Shown in pieces: positions 6,875-17,668 of a stretch of DNA of 64,000 nt. Source of the stretch: Cellulomonas fimi (GTDB lineage: Bacteria; Actinomycetota; Actinomycetes; Actinomycetales; Cellulomonadaceae); contig NZ_JAPESW010000007.1 of the NCBI RefSeq assembly GCF_028527925.1, forward strand, positions 1-64,000. Direction: 5' to 3'. The notes beneath the pieces were generated by a model. That model was not told where the DNA came from. It worked only from the letters and a program-made list of their open reading frames with translations, and searched no databases. The first letter of the stretch is position 1; the number at the start of each line of letters is the position of its first letter. Both the position numbers and the translations under genes were made by a program.

Positions 6875-9136
6875 GTGAGCGAGCAGCCGCGGGACGCCGA
6901 CGTCCCGACCCCGCGTCCGTCCGACGACTACCGGGCCGGTGACCGCCCGGTCGACGACCACCCGGCCGGCGACCACCCGGCCGGTGACGGCCGGGCCGGG
7001 GAGGCCGACCTGCTGCACCTGCGCGCCGGCGGGGTGAGCGTCGTCGTCGACCTCGGCGGCGGGACGCTGCCGCAGGTGCTGCACTGGGGTGCCGACCTCG
7101 GCGACCTCGATGCGGCCGTGCTCGCGGACCTGCGGACGGCGTCGCGGCCGATGCCGATCGGCTTCCCCGTCGACGGCGAGGTCGTCACCGCGGTGCTGCC
7201 CGAGCAGTCGGCGGGACACCTCGGCACGCCGGGACTGACCGGCAGCCGGGACGGGCGCGACTTCTCGACGGCGTTCCTCGTGACCGGGCACGACGTCGGG
7301 CGGAGCGACGACGGGACCCAGCGCCTCACGGTGCAGGCCGTCGACGACGCGGCCGGGCTCGCGCTCGAGCTCGTGCTCGAGCTGACCGCACAGGGGCTCG
7401 TCCGCCAGCGCGGCACGCTCACCAACACGGCGCACGACACGTACGCCGTCGACGGGTTGCTGCTCACGCTGCCCGTGCCCGCCGCCGCGACCGAGCTGCT
7501 CGACTTCAGCGGACGCTGGGCGCGCGAGCGGAGCCCGCAGCGGACCGCGTTCACGCACGGCACGCGACTGCGCGACAACCGGCGCGGGCGGACGGGCTAC
7601 GACACCGCGTTCGTGCTCGTCGCCGGGACGCCGTCGTTCGGGCACCGCAGCGGCCAGGTGTGGGGCGTGCACACCGCGTGGTCCGGCAACCACCGCACGC
7701 TCGCCGAGCGCAGCCACTACCAGCCCGGCCTGCTCGGGGGCGGCGAGCTGCTGAGCCCGGGGGAGGTACGGCTCGCGACCGGAGAGTCGTACACGAGCCC
7801 GTGGGTGTACGGGTCGTGGGGCGTCGGGCTCGACGCGCTCGCGGGCAGGTTCCACCGCTGGCTGCGGGCGCGCCCGCAGCACCCGCGCACGCCTCGACCC
7901 GTCACGCTCAACACGTGGGAGGCCGTGTACTTCCACCACGACCTCGCGCGCCTCACCGAGCTCGCCGACGCCGCGGCCGCGATCGGGGCCGAGCGGTACG
8001 TGCTCGACGACGGCTGGTTCGGGTCGCGGCGCGACGACACGCGCGGGCTGGGCGACTGGTACGTCTCGGCCGACGTGTGGCCCGACGGGCTGCACCCGCT
8101 CGTCGAGCACGTCACCGGGCTGGGCATGCAGTTCGGGCTGTGGGTCGAGCCGGAGATGGTCAACCCCGACTCGGACCTGGCCCGGGCGCACCCGGACTGG
8201 ATCCTGCGCGTCCCGTCGCGGCTGCCCCGCCCGGCCCGGCACCAGCAGGTGCTCGACCTGGCGCACCCCGGGGCGTACGCCCACATCCTCGAGCGGCTCG
8301 ACGCGCTGCTCAGCGAGTACGCGATCGGGTACCTCAAGTGGGACCACAACCGCGACCTCGTCGACGCGGGGCACGGCGGCGTCGCGGGCGTGCACGGGCA
8401 GACGCTCGCCGTCTACCGGCTGCTCGACGAGCTGCGCTCGCGGCACCCCGGCGTGGAGATCGAGTCGTGCTCGTCGGGCGGCGGGCGCGTCGACCTGGAG
8501 ATCCTCCAGCGCACCGACCGGATCTGGGGGAGCGACTGCATCGACGCGCTCGAGCGGCAGCAGACCCAGCGCTGGACGAACCTGCTCGTCCCCCTGGAGC
8601 TGGTCGGCTCGCACGTCGGGTCCGGCACCGCGCACAGCACCGGGCGACGGCACGCCCTGTCGTTCCGTGCGGGCACCGCACTGTTCGGGCACCTCGGGAT
8701 CGAGTGGGACCTGCGCGAGGCCGACGCGCAGCGGGCCGAGCTCGCCGCGTGGGTCGCCGCGTACAAGGACCTGCGGGGGCTGCTGCACACCGGCACGTCC
8801 GTGCACGCGGACGTCGCGGACCCGTCGCACCACGTGCACGGCGTCGTCGCGCCCGACGGCTGGGACGCGCTGTTCGCCGTCGTCGCCACGGCGACCTCCG
8901 AGGCGTTCCCGACCGGACGGCTGACGTTCCCCGGGCTCGACCCCGATGCGACCTACCACGTCCGGCCGCAGCCTCCGGGCGACGTCGTCGAGGGCGTCGG
9001 CAGCCCCGGGCTGTCGCTGCCGTGGTGGACCGCCCAGGGCGTGCGGCTCACGGGCCGCGTGCTGGCCGAGGTCGGGCTGCAGGCGCCCGTGCTGTTCCCG
9101 GAGCACCTCGTGCTCGTGCGGGCGACGCGGGTCTGA
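6875..9136 (+). CDS. alpha-galactosidase (GH36)
   Basis: The 753-residue product removes alpha-galactosyl residues from oligosaccharides. The nucleophile Asp490 is in YLKWDHNRD and the acid/base Asp554 in WGSDCIDALER; YVLDDGWFG and LWVEPEMVN are further GH36 signatures. It has no signal peptide and is cytoplasmic. GTG 6875 is the only plausible start before the conserved N-terminal sandwich (LLHLRAGGVSVVVDL). It leaves a 40-residue Asp/Pro/Gly-rich head containing a DHPAG repeat, encoded by a perfect 15-bp duplication (6955-6984). No convincing Shine-Dalgarno precedes it. It is divergent from the beta-mannosidase across the element at 6824-6854. Confidence 0.93.
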   Translation: MSEQPRDADVPTPRPSDDYRAGDRPVDDHPAGDHPAGDGRAGEADLLHLRAGGVSVVVDLGGGTLPQVLHWGADLGDLDAAVLADLRTASRPMPIGFPVDGEVVTAVLPEQSAGHLGTPGLTGSRDGRDFSTAFLVTGHDVGRSDDGTQRLTVQAVDDAAGLALELVLELTAQGLVRQRGTLTNTAHDTYAVDGLLLTLPVPAAATELLDFSGRWARERSPQRTAFTHGTRLRDNRRGRTGYDTAFVLVAGTPSFGHRSGQVWGVHTAWSGNHRTLAERSHYQPGLLGGGELLSPGEVRLATGESYTSPWVYGSWGVGLDALAGRFHRWLRARPQHPRTPRPVTLNTWEAVYFHHDLARLTELADAAAAIGAERYVLDDGWFGSRRDDTRGLGDWYVSADVWPDGLHPLVEHVTGLGMQFGLWVEPEMVNPDSDLARAHPDWILRVPSRLPRPARHQQVLDLAHPGAYAHILERLDALLSEYAIGYLKWDHNRDLVDAGHGGVAGVHGQTLAVYRLLDELRSRHPGVEIESCSSGGGRVDLEILQRTDRIWGSDCIDALERQQTQRWTNLLVPLELVGSHVGSGTAHSTGRRHALSFRAGTALFGHLGIEWDLREADAQRAELAAWVAAYKDLRGLLHTGTSVHADVADPSHHVHGVVAPDGWDALFAVVATATSEAFPTGRLTFPGLDPDATYHVRPQPPGDVVEGVGSPGLSLPWWTAQGVRLTGRVLAEVGLQAPVLFPEHLVLVRATRV

Positions 9137-9156
9137 CGCGGTTCTGACGCGGCGCC

Positions 9157-9765
9157 TCAGGGCACGGTCGAGCAGTCGCGCAGGTACTCCGGGCGCTGGT
9201 ACGGGTAGACCTCGGTGACGTACCGGTCGACCAGCGCGTCCGCCTGCGCGGGCGTGGCGCCCATCCGGCGGGCGACCTCCGCGTCGAGCCGGACCGCACG
9301 GCACTCCGCGATCGCCTCGTCGAACTCGCCGGCCACGTGCTGCGCCTCGTGCGAGACGACGTGGACGGCGACGACCTGCGCGAGCGACGGCGCGTGCTTG
9401 ACGCTCCACAGCCACCCGCCGAGCTGCGCGCACGTCTCCGCCCGCAGCAGCGACGTGTGCGGGTCGTCGTAGCGGACCATGCCGAGCGTGCCGGAGAGGT
9501 CCAGCAGGTCGGCGCCGACGCGTCGGCACACGACCTGGGCGTCGGGGACCCCGGACGCGATCCGGGTGGCGTCCGTCGCGACGGCCTGCGCGTGGTGGTG
9601 ACGGAGCTCGTGGAAGCCCGCGACGCCGGCGACCGCGACCCACAGGACGAGCGCGGTCACGCCGAGCGCGGGGAACGACGCGCGCCCGCGGACGAGGCGG
9701 ACGACGGCGCGCACCGTCATGGCCGCCGCGCCGACGGTCACCACGGTGAGGGTGCCGACGTCCAT
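9157..9765 (-). CDS. small membrane protein with HEXXH zinc-protease motif
   Basis: This is a 202-residue protein with two hydrophobic segments near the N-terminus (about 4-20 and 33-53). The soluble domain carries H139-E-A-Q-H143 followed by Glu147, Glu150 and Glu154 in a helix ending AIAECRAV. HEXXH with a downstream acidic ligand is the zincin pattern, so a membrane-anchored metallopeptidase-like protein is the best description. I do not recognise the family. Cysteines at about 82, 114 and 155 could form disulfides if the domain is outside. It lies downstream of the ABC permease genes but beyond the strong hairpin at 9803-9844, and converges with the alpha-galactosidase (20-base gap). Confidence 0.75.
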   Translation of the reverse strand: MDVGTLTVVTVGAAAMTVRAVVRLVRGRASFPALGVTALVLWVAVAGVAGFHELRHHHAQAVATDATRIASGVPDAQVVCRRVGADLLDLSGTLGMVRYDDPHTSLLRAETCAQLGGWLWSVKHAPSLAQVVAVHVVSHEAQHVAGEFDEAIAECRAVRLDAEVARRMGATPAQADALVDRYVTEVYPYQRPEYLRDCSTVP

Positions 9766-9802
9766 GCCGGTGGTGTCGGCACGTGCGGCGCCCGACTGGA
9801 GG

Positions 9803-9844
9803 CGACGCGGGACCCGACCGTCGTGCCGGCCGGGTCCCGCGTCG
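9803..9844 (-). terminator. hairpin terminator of the ABC transporter operon
   Basis: A perfect 14-bp inverted repeat (9803-9816 with 9831-9844) around a 14-base loop begins 8 bases after the permease stop at 9852. There is no T tract, as is common for GC-rich actinobacterial terminators. It separates the transporter operon from the HEXXH gene. Confidence 0.75.
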
Positions 9845-9851
9845 GCGCGTG

Positions 9852-10676
9852 CTACTTCGTGGCGCCCGAGGTGAAGCCGTTGTAGATCCAGCGCTGCAGG
9901 AACAGGAACAGCACGAGGATCGGGATGATCGTGATGACGACGCCCGCGGAGATGACCTCCCACTGCGCGCCGAACGGCCCCTTGAAGTCGAAGAGGGTCG
10001 TCGAGATGGGGCGCAGCGACTTGGTCGGCAGGTAGAGGAACGGCAGGAAGAACTCGTTGTAGATGCCGATGCCCTTGATGATGACGACGGTCGCGATGGC
10101 CGGCTTGAGGTTGGGCAGGATGATCTGGAAGAAGATCCGCAGGTGCCCGGCACCCTCGATCATCGCGGCCTCGTCGAGCGACCTCGGGATGGCCCGCACG
10201 AACTGCAGGAAGATGTACACCGAGATGATGTCGGTGCCCATGAAGAGCAGGATCAGCGCGAGCTGCGAGTCGTAGAGGCCCAGGCCGTTGATGATCTGGA
10301 ACGTCGCGACCTGCGTCGTGACGCCCGGGACGAGCGTGGCGAGCAGGAACAGCCTGAGCACCGACGACCGGCCCGCGAACCGGAAGCGGTCGAGCGCGTA
10401 GGCGGTCGCGGCGCCGATGAGGATCGTGCCGACGATCGCCACCGCGAAGATGACGACCGTGTTCCCGAACGCGCCGAGCATGTTGCCGCGCGTGAACGCG
10501 GTGACGTAGTTGTCGACGTTGAACCAGTCGGCCGGCGGGGTCATCGGGCCCGTCGAGAGGAACTCCTGGTCGGTCTTGAACGACCCGAACAGGATGAGTC
10601 CCAGCGGCAGGAGCATCGCGATCGACGCCACGACGAGCGAGACGTACTTGGCGGTGCCGGTGACGGCGCGGATCAT
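9852..10676 (-). CDS. CUT1 sugar ABC transporter permease (MalG type)
   Basis: This 274-residue inner-membrane subunit has six predicted transmembrane helices and the ATPase-docking EAA loop (DEAAMIEGAGHLRIFFQIILP region, about residues 174-195). The C-terminus ends in RWIYNGFTSGATK, the usual MalG-like finish. ATG 10676 overlaps the stop of the preceding permease gene by three bases, showing translational coupling. With its partner permease and the binding protein it would import oligosaccharides for the neighbouring alpha-galactosidase and beta-mannosidase. No ATPase gene is in the operon, so a shared MsiK-type ATPase from elsewhere is presumably used. Confidence 0.93.
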   Translation of the reverse strand: MIRAVTGTAKYVSLVVASIAMLLPLGLILFGSFKTDQEFLSTGPMTPPADWFNVDNYVTAFTRGNMLGAFGNTVVIFAVAIVGTILIGAATAYALDRFRFAGRSSVLRLFLLATLVPGVTTQVATFQIINGLGLYDSQLALILLFMGTDIISVYIFLQFVRAIPRSLDEAAMIEGAGHLRIFFQIILPNLKPAIATVVIIKGIGIYNEFFLPFLYLPTKSLRPISTTLFDFKGPFGAQWEVISAGVVITIIPILVLFLFLQRWIYNGFTSGATK

Positions 10677-11647
10677 GCGAGATCCACCTCCTCGTCGGGG
10701 ACGACCTTGCGTTGGATCCACGTGATGACCAGGACGATCAGCAGGAGCACCACGGCCATGGCCGACGCCAGGCCGACCATGCTGCGCTCGAAGCCGGTCC
10801 AGATCGTGCGGATGACGAACGTCTCCGTGCCGTTCGCGCCGCCCGTCATGACGTAGGGGATCTCGAAGACGGACAGCGCGCCCGAGATCGCGAGGATGAA
10901 CGACAGCCCGACGATGGGGCGGATGGACGGCAGGATGATGTGCCAGAACTGCTGCCAGCGGCTCGCGCCGTCGATCTCCGCGGCCTCGTAGATCTCCGCG
11001 TTGATGGACTGGATCGCGCCGAGGAACATCACGAAGTTGAGGCCCATGTACCGCCACACGGACACCGCGGCGAGCGAGTAGTTCGCGACGTCGGGGTCGC
11101 CCGTCCACTGCTGGATGAGGCTCTCCAGCCCCGCCGCCATGAGCACGGTGTCGAGGCCGCCGCCCGGCTTGAGGAAGTTGAGGAAGATCAGGCCGATCGC
11201 GACGCCGTTGATGAGGTACGGGAAGAACAGGATGCCCTTCCACAGGTTCGTGAACCGCACCTTGAACGACAGGATCGTCGCGAAGTACAGGGCGAGCGCC
11301 ATCTGCACGAACGACCCGACGACGTAGTACAGCGAGACGACGAACACCCGCACGTTCGCGGGCTCCGTGAACACGTCGACGAAGTTCTCGAGGCCGACGA
11401 AGTTCTTCGTCTTGTCGAGGCCGTCCCAGTCCGTCACCGAGTACCAGAACATGTTGAGCACGGGGACGTACGTGAGGAGAAGCAGGAGCCCGACGGGGAC
11501 CAGCAGGAAGTAGTACGGCGTGAGCCGGCGGTACCACGCGGTGCCGCGGCCCGCACCGCCCCGGGGCTTCCGGGGGGTGCGGACCGCGTCGGACTGCTGC
11601 GCGGCCGCCGTCATCGGGCCGGTCAGGCCCGAGGGAGCGGTCGTCAT
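10673..11647 (-). CDS. CUT1 sugar ABC transporter permease (MalF type)
   Basis: The 324-residue permease has a 40-residue basic cytoplasmic head, then PYYFLLVPVGLLLLLTY as first membrane helix and five more. The EAA loop IYEAAEIDGASRWQQFWHI is near residues 220-240. The start ATG 11647 follows AGAGG at a spacing of 7. It sits 11 bases after the binding-protein gene and overlaps the next permease, forming a three-gene operon. Confidence 0.93.
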   Translation of the reverse strand: MTTAPSGLTGPMTAAAQQSDAVRTPRKPRGGAGRGTAWYRRLTPYYFLLVPVGLLLLLTYVPVLNMFWYSVTDWDGLDKTKNFVGLENFVDVFTEPANVRVFVVSLYYVVGSFVQMALALYFATILSFKVRFTNLWKGILFFPYLINGVAIGLIFLNFLKPGGGLDTVLMAAGLESLIQQWTGDPDVANYSLAAVSVWRYMGLNFVMFLGAIQSINAEIYEAAEIDGASRWQQFWHIILPSIRPIVGLSFILAISGALSVFEIPYVMTGGANGTETFVIRTIWTGFERSMVGLASAMAVVLLLIVLVITWIQRKVVPDEEVDLA

Positions 11648-11658
11648 GGCAGGACCTC

Positions 11659-12984
11659 TCAGGCGACCGACGCCCGACCCTCGGCCCACTTGGCGTTGAG
11701 GTCGTCGAAGATCTGCTCGATGGTGCGGGCGCCCGAGCGCGCGTCGTCGATGGTCTGCTGACGGAACTTCGGGTCCGTGGTGACGATTCCGGACGCCTTG
11801 TCGATGTCGCCGAACAGCGCCTCCTTGCCCTCGGGGGCGGGGTTCAGCGTGATGAGCTCGACCTCGGAGACGAAGCCCTCGAGGGCCGCGGGGACCGGGC
11901 CGTCGATGATGGGCGAGAGGCCCGCCTGCGACTCCGAGAAGCCGGACTCGTGGTTGAACCAGTCGATCCACGCGCGCGCGGTGGCCTTGTTCTTCGAGTG
12001 CACGTTGATGCCGAGGTTGTAGTCACCGCCCGCGACGGAGTGGAACGTGCCGTCGACCTTCACGGGCGTCGGCGCGTACGCGATGTCGGCCGGGTCCTCG
12101 CCCGCGGCCTCGGCGGCCGCCTGCATCTGCGGGATGGCCCATGAGCCGAGCACCATCGTCGCGACCTGGCCGGTGCCGAGCAGGCGCTTCGACTCCTCCC
12201 AGTTGGTGGTCGTCGGGTCGGCCTCGGTCAGGCCGTCGGCGACCGCCTGGTAGATGAGGCCGTCGACGACGCCGTAGTCGCTGTCCGCGGTCCACGGGGT
12301 GTCGGACTCGACGATCTCGTTCTTCCAGTCCGGGTCCGCGGTGACCGCGCCGAGCCAGCCGTCCCACTGCGACAGCGGCCAGCCGTCCTTGTAGTTCGTG
12401 TACAGGGGGGCGACCTCGACGCCGTGGTCCTTGATCTTCTGCAGCGCGTCGAGGAAGGCCTCGGGCGTGTCGGGGAACTCGGTGACGCCGGCCTCCTCCC
12501 AGACGCGCTTGTTGTAGACGTAGCCCTGGACGTTGCCGACGACCGGGATGCCGTACGACTGTCCCTCGAAGGACTTGTCGTTGATCCACTGGTACTCGGC
12601 GCCGATCTCCTCCTGCGTGCCGAGCGGCTCGAAGAAGTCGGCGTACTGGTCGGGGGTCACCGAGCCGGGGATGGCGAGCACGTCGCCGTAGTCGTCGGTG
12701 CTCATGCGCGTCTTCACCTCGCCCTCGTAGTCGGTGATGCCCTCGACCTTGACGTCGGTGACCTCGGGGTACTTGGCCTTGAACTGCTCGACGTAGTCGT
12801 CGAACGTGCCGTCCTCCACGAGGTCGGTGCGCCACGTCAGGACGGTGAGGGAGCCTGCGGGCTCGCCGTCGTCGTTGGCCTCCTGGCTGCCGCCCCCGCC
12901 GCCCGAGCACGCGGCCGTGAGGGCGAGGACCGTGGTGGCGGCCGCGACCGCCAGGACGCGCGTGCGTCGCTTCTGAGGGAACAT
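11659..12984 (-). CDS. ABC transporter substrate-binding lipoprotein (CUT1)
   Basis: The 441-residue extracellular binding protein has a lipoprotein signal (RRTRVLAVAAATTVLALTAAC, with the lipid-modified Cys about residue 22) followed by a GGGGS linker. The mature part is a solute-binding fold family 1 protein (SLTVLTWRTD start, GLSPIIDGPVP near the C-terminus). ATG 12984 has GAGAGG 7 bases upstream; the open frame continues further but is not conserved-looking. It is the first gene of the operon driven by the element at 13081-13111. Ligand is inferred from neighbours: galactosylated or plain manno-oligosaccharides. Confidence 0.92.
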   Translation of the reverse strand: MFPQKRRTRVLAVAAATTVLALTAACSGGGGGSQEANDDGEPAGSLTVLTWRTDLVEDGTFDDYVEQFKAKYPEVTDVKVEGITDYEGEVKTRMSTDDYGDVLAIPGSVTPDQYADFFEPLGTQEEIGAEYQWINDKSFEGQSYGIPVVGNVQGYVYNKRVWEEAGVTEFPDTPEAFLDALQKIKDHGVEVAPLYTNYKDGWPLSQWDGWLGAVTADPDWKNEIVESDTPWTADSDYGVVDGLIYQAVADGLTEADPTTTNWEESKRLLGTGQVATMVLGSWAIPQMQAAAEAAGEDPADIAYAPTPVKVDGTFHSVAGGDYNLGINVHSKNKATARAWIDWFNHESGFSESQAGLSPIIDGPVPAALEGFVSEVELITLNPAPEGKEALFGDIDKASGIVTTDPKFRQQTIDDARSGARTIEQIFDDLNAKWAEGRASVA

Positions 12985-13080
12985 CGTCGATCCTCTCGTC
13001 GGGCCGGCACCTCCGCGTGCCGGCCGGTGTGGAGGGGCTTCGTCACCGCCGGGGTCGTCCGCGAACCCTGCTCCGCGTGG

Positions 13081-13111
13081 CATTCTTAGGCAAGTGAACA
13101 AAGTTAGTCAA
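13081..13111 (-). promoter_or_regulatory. shared promoter/operator element, copy 2
   Basis: Read leftward: TTGACT (13106-13111), 17 bases, TAAGAA(T) (13082-13088), a good sigma-70-type promoter about 90 bases ahead of the binding-protein start. The whole 31-base element is 27/31 identical with 6824-6854. The spacer conserves ACTTTGTTCA, a plausible repressor half-site. The divergent ROK gene starts 81 bases to the right and is the obvious candidate regulator. Confidence 0.8.
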
Positions 13112-13191
13112 CGTGCGTGTCGCCGCTGGGGCCCCTCGTACCCGGATCGTTATGGTGAGCGCGCAGGGGAGACGCGAGAGAGGGCGGTGCC

Positions 13192-14430
13192 GTGAGCAGC
13201 CTCCAGTCGGGCCTGGGCGCCGCGCACGCGAGCAGTCGCGCCGCGATCCTGGACCTCATCCGCGCGGCCGGGACCATCAGCCGCGTCGAGCTCACGCGCG
13301 CCACCGGGTTCACCGCCGCCACGATCTCGACCGTCGTGCGCCGGCTCATCGACGACGGGCTCGTCCTCGAGGTCGGGCGCGCCGAGTCCACCGGCGGCAA
13401 GCCGCGCATGCTCCTGGAGCTCGACCCGTACGCGCGGTTCGCCGTCGGCGTGCACCTCGACCACGCGGGCATCACCTACGTCATCGCCAACCTCGGCGGC
13501 GCGATCGTCGCGCGCTGGCGGCGGCCCGGCGCGGGCGCGGACGACCCGCGCGAGGTCGTCGCCCGGATCGCCGCCGAGATCCGCACGACCGTCGCGCGCG
13601 TCGGCGTCGACCCCGAGCGCGTGCTCGGCCTCGGCGTCGTCTCGCCCGGCCCCATCACCGCGTCGACGGGCATGACGCTCACACCGCCCGTCATGCAGGC
13701 GTGGACCGAGTTCCCGCTCGCCGCCGCGCTCGAGGACGCCGTCGGGCTCCCCGTCCTGCTCGACAACGACGCGACCGCCGCCGCGATCGGCGAGTACTGG
13801 TCCGGCGGGATCACCGCGTCCGCGTTCGCCGCGCTCTACATGGGCACCGGCATCGGCTCCGGGATCATCGTCGACGGCACCGTCTTCCGCGGGGCCAGCT
13901 CCAACGCGGGCGAGGTCGGGCACATCTGCGTCGACCTCGACGGGCCCGAGTGCTGGTGCGGGAGCCGCGGCTGCGTCGAGGCGCTCGCGGGCCCGGGCGC
14001 CGTCGTCGCCGCCGCGCGCGCCGCCGGCATCGAGCTGTCCGGACGCACCGTCGCCGAGGACTTCGCGACGCTCGCCCGCGCCGCGAGCCGTGGGGAGGAG
14101 GCGCCCCTGCGGGTCATCGAGCGGTCGGCCCGCTACCTCGGCGTCGCCGCGCAGACCCTCGCGAACGTGCTCGACCTCGAGCTCGTCGTGCTCACCGGAC
14201 CCGCGTTCGCCATGGCCGGGTCGCTGTACGTGCCCGAGGTCGAGGTGCGGCTCGCGCAGTCGTTCTTCGCGCGCGGGAACCACACCGTGCGCGTCGTCAT
14301 CTCGTCGAACGCCCCCGAGGCCGCCGCCGTGGGCGCCGCCGCCCTCGTGCTGCAGAGCGAGCTCACGCCGCGGCAGGCGGGCATGCGCATGACCGTCGAC
14401 CGGTCGCTCGAGGTGCCCACGGGCGCCTGA
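13192..14430 (+). CDS. ROK-family transcriptional regulator
   Basis: The 412-residue protein has an N-terminal winged helix (AAILDLIRAAGTISRVEL to DDGLVLEV, about 16-62) and a ROK sugar-kinase-like domain. The domain includes LDNDATAAAIGEYW and the zinc cluster C254-W-C256 with C261. It is divergent from the CUT1 operon whose promoter element recurs before the beta-mannosidase, so it is probably the local repressor, releasing DNA on binding a sugar. GTG 13192 is preceded by GAGAGAGG. The gene converges with mak (44-base gap). Confidence 0.92.
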   Translation: MSSLQSGLGAAHASSRAAILDLIRAAGTISRVELTRATGFTAATISTVVRRLIDDGLVLEVGRAESTGGKPRMLLELDPYARFAVGVHLDHAGITYVIANLGGAIVARWRRPGAGADDPREVVARIAAEIRTTVARVGVDPERVLGLGVVSPGPITASTGMTLTPPVMQAWTEFPLAAALEDAVGLPVLLDNDATAAAIGEYWSGGITASAFAALYMGTGIGSGIIVDGTVFRGASSNAGEVGHICVDLDGPECWCGSRGCVEALAGPGAVVAAARAAGIELSGRTVAEDFATLARAASRGEEAPLRVIERSARYLGVAAQTLANVLDLELVVLTGPAFAMAGSLYVPEVEVRLAQSFFARGNHTVRVVISSNAPEAAAVGAAALVLQSELTPRQAGMRMTVDRSLEVPTGA

Positions 14431-14474
14431 GGTGCGCGCCGGACGCGGTGCCGTCGCGGTGCGGCGTGCTTCGC

Positions 14475-15823
14475 TCAGCCGGCGAGGCGCTCCAGCCCCG
14501 CGAGCGGGATCGGCAGCCACGTCGGGCGGTTCCGCGACTCGTAGACGGCCTCGTAGAGCGTCTTGTCGAGCTCGAGCGCGCGCAGCAGCACCGCGCGACC
14601 GTCCGCGTCGGCGTCGACGGGCTGCGCGACCGCGGCACGCGCGTACCCGTCGAGCAGGGCCGCGCGCGCCGCGTCGGTCCACGACTGGGCCGCGTCGCCG
14701 GTCAGACCGGCGACCGCCGCCACGTAGTCGAGCGACCGCAGCATGCCCGCCACGTCGCGCAGCGCGAGGTCCGGTCGGGTCCGGGCGGCCAGCGGGGCCA
14801 GCGGCTCGCCCTCGAAGTCGGTGACGAACCAGCGCGCGCCCGACCGCAGGACCTGGCCCAGGTGCAGGTCGCCGTGCACGCGCTGCCGTGGCGGGGCGAC
14901 GGGGAGGGCGCGGACCTGCGCGACGACCGCCTCGACGCCCGGCGCGAACCGGGTGAGCTGCGGGACGGCGGACACGGCCCACGCGAACCGGTTGGCGACC
15001 GCGGCCGCGACCTGCTCGGGCCCGTCCTCGGGGGCCGTCGAGCCGTCGGTGCCGAACGCGCGGACCAGGTCGGCGTGCACGCCCGCCACGACCGCACCCA
15101 GGTCGCGGGCCAGGTCGTCGAACGGCTCGCCGCGCCGCGCGACGTCGCACGCGAGCTCGAACCCGTCCTGCGCCTGCGGGACGAACGCGCTCATCGCGCC
15201 GAGGTAGCCCTCGACGGTCGCCCCCGACGCGTCCGGCCACCGTGCCTGCAGCCACGCGAGCGGCGCCGGCACGTCGGCCGAGCCGACGTCGACGAGGCGA
15301 CGCGGCACGTCGACGTCGGGGTTCTCGCCCGCGGCGACCGCGCGCAGGACCTTGAGGATCGCTGCCGGGGCGGGTGCGTCGGGGGCCGTGCGGAGGACGA
15401 CCGAGGTGTTCGACTGCTCGCCCGAGACCGCACGGGCCGTCGCCGGGTCGACCTGCGCCCCCGGGCCGTCCGCGGCCGCGAGCCACGCGGCCACGAACGC
15501 GGGGTGCGCGGCACCGTCGAGCACGGCGCGGCCGTCGACGTGGCCGACGACGTCCGTCGAGCCGGGCCCCGTCGCGTCGGATGCGTCGTCGCCGCCCGTC
15601 GCGGGTGCGAGGACGAGCGGGACCTGCAGGACGGCGTCGATCGAGCCGGCCTTCGCGCGCACCAGCAGCACGCGCACGTCGTCGGCGAGCGCGAGGCCGC
15701 CGAGCAGCGCGAGCTCGGCCTGCGTGCCCTTCGCGGGGAACCACCGACGGCCGGGGAGCCAGTCGCGCACCGCGTCGAGCAGCGCGACGTCGAGGTCGTC
15801 GGGCGGGGTCACGACGAGCGTCA

Positions 15824-15824
<1 letters not shown>
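14475..15824 (-). CDS. mak: maltokinase
   Basis: The 449-residue enzyme phosphorylates maltose made by TreS to maltose 1-phosphate, the substrate of GlgE. The N-terminal cap (WLPGRRWFPAKGTQ) is characteristic of Mak/Pep2. The kinase lobe has VHGDLHLGQVL with Asp319 as catalytic base and DFEGEP as the metal site. The C-terminus LDKTLYEAVYESRNRPTW is also family-typical. ATG 15824 overlaps the treS stop by one base (TGATG). In many actinobacteria this domain is fused to TreS; here it is a separate, coupled gene. Confidence 0.94.
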
Positions 15825-17664
<1,840 letters not shown>

Positions 17665-17668
<4 letters not shown>

